The notes under the pieces: model-generated
What the model saw: the letters and a program-made list of their open reading frames with translations, nothing else
Databases searched by the model: none
Told to the model about the DNA's origin: nothing
Part shown: positions 60,670-64,000 of the stretch, piece after piece
Layout of the letters: the number at the start of each line of letters is the position of its first letter
Position numbering within the stretch: the first letter of the stretch is position 1
Assembly (NCBI GenBank): GCA_016707445.1
Contig: JADJHR010000010.1
Span: 1-64,000 of the forward strand
Direction: 5' to 3'
DNA length: 64,000 nt
Source: Rubrivivax sp.
GTDB lineage: Bacteria; Pseudomonadota; Gammaproteobacteria; Burkholderiales; Burkholderiaceae_C
Program-made: the position numbers and the translations under genes

Positions 60670-61235
60670 CCGACTTCCATCGTTTCCCCCACACCCCCCA
60701 CCTGGCCTGGCTGGCCCTGCATGGCGATGCCGTGGCCGAGGCCCTGCTGGAACATGCCGACGACGGCTTGATGCTGTTCGGTGAATGGTGTGCGGCGCGC
60801 CATTCACTGGCCTACACGCGGCTGCCGGACTGGTTCCTGCTCTTCGATGCGTTCGACTCCGGCACCTGCCGCTTCTGGAGCAGCACGCGTCGTGATTCGC
60901 TGGCCAGGCGCCAGGGCCTGGCCACCACGCCGCAATTGGCACGCGGCCGGTTCTCGCTGGCGCCTCTGAAGACGCTGCTGGCCACTCAGGGCAGCCGGTT
61001 TCGTGATGGCCCACTGGAAGGCATCGTGATCCGCCACGAAAGCGCTGACTGGTGCGAACAGCGCGCCAAGCTGCTCCGATCCAACTTCACGCAAACCATC
61101 ACCGACCCTTGGCGCAGTCGGCGCATCGAGTGGAAACGGCTCGATGCGGGTGCATCGGCCGGAGCCGTGCGACGTCAACACTCACCCCGATGCGCAACGG
61201 CAGTTCGAATGCTGCCAACCGTGAGCCAGCCTTGA
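60666..61235 (+). CDS. RNA ligase-like protein lacking the nucleotidyltransferase motif I
   Basis: This 189-aa protein resembles bacterial RNA ligase family proteins: DFHRFPHTPHLAWL at the start, LMLFGEWCAARHSLAYTRLP, DWFLLFDAFD (motif III region), EGIVIR at about residue 118 (motif IV), and RAKLLRSNFTQTI (motif V lysine). Relatives carry a VVEEK(L/M)DGAN stretch (motif I, KxDG) between the first two blocks. Here that stretch is missing, leaving a ~30-residue join. The protein should be unable to form the lysyl-AMP intermediate. GTG start at 60666 overlaps the upstream stop. Confidence 0.75.
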   Translation: MTDFHRFPHTPHLAWLALHGDAVAEALLEHADDGLMLFGEWCAARHSLAYTRLPDWFLLFDAFDSGTCRFWSSTRRDSLARRQGLATTPQLARGRFSLAPLKTLLATQGSRFRDGPLEGIVIRHESADWCEQRAKLLRSNFTQTITDPWRSRRIEWKRLDAGASAGAVRRQHSPRCATAVRMLPTVSQP

Positions 61236-64000
61236 GCCGCACGTCCTACGGCCGCACCTGGTGGGGCGCGCAATGGCTGCAGTCGCTGACCGACATCGAC
61301 CATGACAACCGGCTGCCACGCGGGCGCAGCTATGCCAACCGCGGTGCGGTACGTGATCTCGTCGTCACCGACAACAGCATCCAGGCTCGGGTGCAGGGCT
61401 CGCGTCCGCGGCCGTATGAGGTTCGCATCGAGGTTCCGCCCGTTCCGGACGCCGACGCCGCCCGTCTGGCCCAGCGCCTGGCCAAGGACCCCGGGCTGAT
61501 TGCCCGCCTTCTGCATCGCGAACTCGACCCGGCGGTGCTCGAAGCCTCGACCGCCTTGGGCATCCCGATCTTCCCGCGGCGCTGGAGCGATCTGCAGATG
61601 CACTGCTCCTGCCCCGACTGGGCGGTGCCGTGCAAACACCTGGCGGCGGTGATCTACCTGCTCAGCCAGGAGATCGACGGCGACCCGTTCCTGGTGTTCC
61701 GCCTGCGCAGGATCGACCTCGGCGCCCTGCTCGCCCCGCATGGCCTGGCAATGCCTGCCGACGTGAGCCCGGCCCTGCCCGCCGGCGTGCTGCAGCTGTA
61801 TGGCGACGAGGCAGCGCCGAACTTTGTTGCAGGCGCTGACGCAAGCGCTGATGCAACCACTGATGCATGCGCTGATGCACCCGGCGCAGCAGGCACGCTC
61901 GACTTCACGACCCTGCCCGATCTGCGAGAGGCACTCTGGCGCCTGCTGCCTGCACGCCCCACGTTCTGGCGCGGTGGTGACTTCCGTGATCTGGCCGACA
62001 AGGCGCTCGCACGCATCGCGCGCCAGGCGCGGCACGCGCTCGACACCGCCGCGCCGCCCGGCGACGCGGCGCCTCTGCCCGACGGCTTGGTGACGCTCGT
62101 GATCGACGCACAGGGTGTCCTGCAGCCCCGTAGCGTCACCCCGGCCGGGGGCAGGCTCGACACGCTGGCGGCATGGCTGGATGCACTGGCCGGGCTGGCG
62201 CCCGAGCGACTGAGCGATCTGCCGCCGTCAATCGGGCACCTGAACACCGTGCGCCTGATGGCCCTGCATCTGCTGGCGCAGGGTGCCGTACTGCCGCAGC
62301 TTTTTGCACCGGATGCCAGGACACTGGGGCTGCGCTGGGGCGCGGCCGAGCTCGACACCACGGTGCGCGCCATGGTGCAGCGGCTGGCGGACACCCTGCC
62401 GCCTGATCTGGTGCTGCAACAAAGGGGCCGCAAGCTCGAGCCGTTGTCCGCGCCCACCCAGGCACGGGTACTGCTGTCGGGCTTCATCGACACCCTGCTG
62501 CGGCGCTGGGCCGCAACTTCGACCATCGCCGACAAGGCCACGCGCAGCCGCGAAGACACCAAGGTGATGGCGCTTTTCTTCGGTCTCGGCCAGGCGCGCC
62601 TGGACGGCCCCGGCGAAGGGGCCATCGGCGGCAGCATCCAGACCTGGCTGTCGCGCCTGCACCTGGGCGCGCAGGCATACCGCCCGGTGCTGCGCATCGA
62701 CGAAGCCGATGGTGAAGAGGGCTTCTCGCTGTCGCTGGCCGTGGTCGACGAACGCAGTCGGCTCGACCCGCCGACGCCCTTGGCCACGGTGTTGTCCAAG
62801 GCCAGCTGGGCGCCGCACCGCCTGGACGTGCTGAAGTCCGTGGCCCTGCTGGCTGAGTTCCATCCGCCGCTGAACGACTACGTGCGTCAAGGTGCCCGGC
62901 GCCCGCTGGCCCTGTGTGCCGAAGCACTGCCGGCGCTGCTGTTCGAGACCCTGCCGGCCTTGCGCCTGATGGGCGTGCGCACGATGCTGCCGCGGGCACT
63001 GCAGCGACTGTGGCGCCCCCGCCTGTCGATGCAGATCAAGGCCGCCGGCAGCAGCGTGCCCAGCGTGCTGAACACCGACACGCTGCTGTCCTTCGACTGG
63101 AAGGTGTCCATCGGCGACCAATGGCTGAGCGCCACCGAGTTCGAACGTCTGCTCGGCAAGGCCGACGGCATCGTCGCTTTTCGCGGTCAGTACGTGATGC
63201 TGGACGCGGCGCAGATGGCGTCCTTGCGCGCCCACCTGGCCCGGCCGCCCACGTTGAGCGGCGCTGATCTGCTGCGCACCGCCTTGGCCGGCGAGCACGA
63301 TGGCGCACCCGTCGCACTGAACAAGGCAGCGGCCCGACTCGTCGCCCGCCTGCAGCAGGAAGACGAAGTGCCGCTGCCCAAGGGCTTGCAGGCCACGCTG
63401 CGCCCCTACCAGAAGCGCGGTTACGCCTGGCTGTGGCGCAACACGCGGCTGGGCCTGGGCAGCGTGATTGCCGATGACATGGGCCTGGGCAAGACGCTGC
63501 AGGTGCTGGCCCTGCTGCTGCGCCTGAAGGAAGATGGCGCGCTGGACGACGCCCGCGCGCTGGTGATCGTGCCGACCAGCCTGCTGGGCAATTGGCAGAA
63601 GGAGGCCGCCCGCTTCACGCCGGGACTGAGCGTCGAGGTGTTCCACGGCAGCAAGCGCGAACTGGGCCCGACGCGGCCCGACCTGCTGCTCACCACCTAT
63701 GGCGTGGCACGCAGCGAAGCCGCCCGGCTCAAGGCCATGGCCTGGCGCGTGCTGGTCGTCGACGAGGCGCAGAACATCAAGAATCCGACGGCTGCGCAGA
63801 CGCGCGCCCTGAAGTCGATTTCGGCCAGCACCAAGCTGGCCATGAGCGGCACGCCGGTGGAGAACCGGCTCAGCGAGTACTGGTCGATCATGGACTTTGC
63901 GCAGCCTGGCCACCTGGGCGGCCTGAGCCACTTCACGCGCGAATTCGCCACCCCCATCCAGACCCACCGCGACGCAGCTGCTGCAGCGCGGCTGCGCCGC
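61190..64000 (+). CDS. SWIM zinc-finger SNF2-family helicase (3' end outside window)
   Basis: The frame from the ATG at 61190 is open to the window end (937 codons). A SWIM zinc finger CSCPDWAVPCKH is at residues 139-150. The SNF2 ATPase begins near residue 735 with LRPYQKRGYAWLWRN, Walker A DDMGLGKTLQVLALL near residue 762, VIVPTSLLGNWQKEA, LLLTTYG, and the DEAQNIKN box near residue 858, then MSGTPVENRLSEYW. The end with helicase motifs IV-VI is cut off. The gene overlaps the RNA ligase-like gene by 46 bp unless a later start is used. DNA remodelling or defence roles are possible. Confidence 0.92.
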   Translation, partial: MRNGSSNAANREPALSRTSYGRTWWGAQWLQSLTDIDHDNRLPRGRSYANRGAVRDLVVTDNSIQARVQGSRPRPYEVRIEVPPVPDADAARLAQRLAKDPGLIARLLHRELDPAVLEASTALGIPIFPRRWSDLQMHCSCPDWAVPCKHLAAVIYLLSQEIDGDPFLVFRLRRIDLGALLAPHGLAMPADVSPALPAGVLQLYGDEAAPNFVAGADASADATTDACADAPGAAGTLDFTTLPDLREALWRLLPARPTFWRGGDFRDLADKALARIARQARHALDTAAPPGDAAPLPDGLVTLVIDAQGVLQPRSVTPAGGRLDTLAAWLDALAGLAPERLSDLPPSIGHLNTVRLMALHLLAQGAVLPQLFAPDARTLGLRWGAAELDTTVRAMVQRLADTLPPDLVLQQRGRKLEPLSAPTQARVLLSGFIDTLLRRWAATSTIADKATRSREDTKVMALFFGLGQARLDGPGEGAIGGSIQTWLSRLHLGAQAYRPVLRIDEADGEEGFSLSLAVVDERSRLDPPTPLATVLSKASWAPHRLDVLKSVALLAEFHPPLNDYVRQGARRPLALCAEALPALLFETLPALRLMGVRTMLPRALQRLWRPRLSMQIKAAGSSVPSVLNTDTLLSFDWKVSIGDQWLSATEFERLLGKADGIVAFRGQYVMLDAAQMASLRAHLARPPTLSGADLLRTALAGEHDGAPVALNKAAARLVARLQQEDEVPLPKGLQATLRPYQKRGYAWLWRNTRLGLGSVIADDMGLGKTLQVLALLLRLKEDGALDDARALVIVPTSLLGNWQKEAARFTPGLSVEVFHGSKRELGPTRPDLLLTTYGVARSEAARLKAMAWRVLVVDEAQNIKNPTAAQTRALKSISASTKLAMSGTPVENRLSEYWSIMDFAQPGHLGGLSHFTREFATPIQTHRDAAAAARLRR
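61833..61880 (+). repeat. Four 12-bp tandem repeats inside the SNF2 gene
   Basis: GCGCTGACGCAA, GCGCTGATGCAA, CCACTGATGCAT and GCGCTGATGCAC are consecutive. They keep the frame and encode an Ala/Asp-rich linker (ADASADATTDACADAP) after the SWIM domain. Confidence 0.8.

Overview
The window looks like chromosomal DNA of a high-GC betaproteobacterium, most likely a Burkholderiales member near the Rubrivivax/Leptothrix/Ideonella group. This is inferred from gene order (serS, ispH, slpA, radC; hemW, rdgB, rph, PP2C, kinase, yicC; glnA, ntrB, ntrC), a PEP-CTERM protein, NnrS and cbb3-type oxidase genes. Coding density is high. Both ends cut genes: a cytochrome c on the left and a SWIM/SNF2 helicase on the right.

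Layout. 1-5 kb: cytochrome c fragment, patatin-like lipase, two Rnk-like proteins flanking a tandem universal stress protein, and small unknown proteins. The two rnk genes have matching ~250-nt leaders, each with the same 11-bp inverted repeat around a 27-nt loop. 5-12 kb: a leftward cluster nnrS, DUF2249, fdxA, ccoN, ccoO, cytochrome c, sco and a membrane protein, which is a minimal cbb3-type oxidase whose CcoN appears to carry a CcoS-like N-terminus. 12-15 kb: PAS protein, hemerythrin, DsrC/TusE-like protein and a second NnrS. NsrR-like palindromes precede both nnrS genes and the hemerythrin gene, suggesting a nitric-oxide and low-oxygen island. 15-25 kb: accessory genes (HExxH protein, UspA, MFS, large lipoprotein, thioesterase, esterase, PEP-CTERM protein).

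25-37 kb: exonuclease III, ntrC (with an apparent frameshift near its start), ntrB, a DUF4124 protein and glnA with a sigma-54 promoter and upstream NtrC-like sites. Then come a molybdopterin-binding-domain protein, an EI24 membrane protein, an AIM24 protein, a diguanylate cyclase, an M20 amidohydrolase and the fluoride channel gene crcB.

37.1-44.8 kb: a compact integrative element inserted at the 3' end of tRNA-Ser(CGA). A 15-bp direct repeat bounds it. It encodes a tyrosine integrase, an AlpA-like HTH protein, a primase-like protein, a RepA-like ATPase and small phage-like proteins, with candidate origin repeats. It resembles a small phage satellite or P4/PICI-like island.

44.9-58 kb: housekeeping genes (serS, ispH, slpA, radC, smr), a truncated hemoglobin, a MinD/FlhG-like ATPase with a diguanylate cyclase, cheR-cheD-cheB, hemW, rdgB, rph and a PP2C/Ser-Thr kinase pair. 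58.8-64 kb: yicC, which is not followed by gmk. Instead there are a shortened AAA ATPase, an RNA ligase-like protein lacking the nucleotidyl-lysine motif, and a large SWIM/SNF2 helicase that runs off the window.
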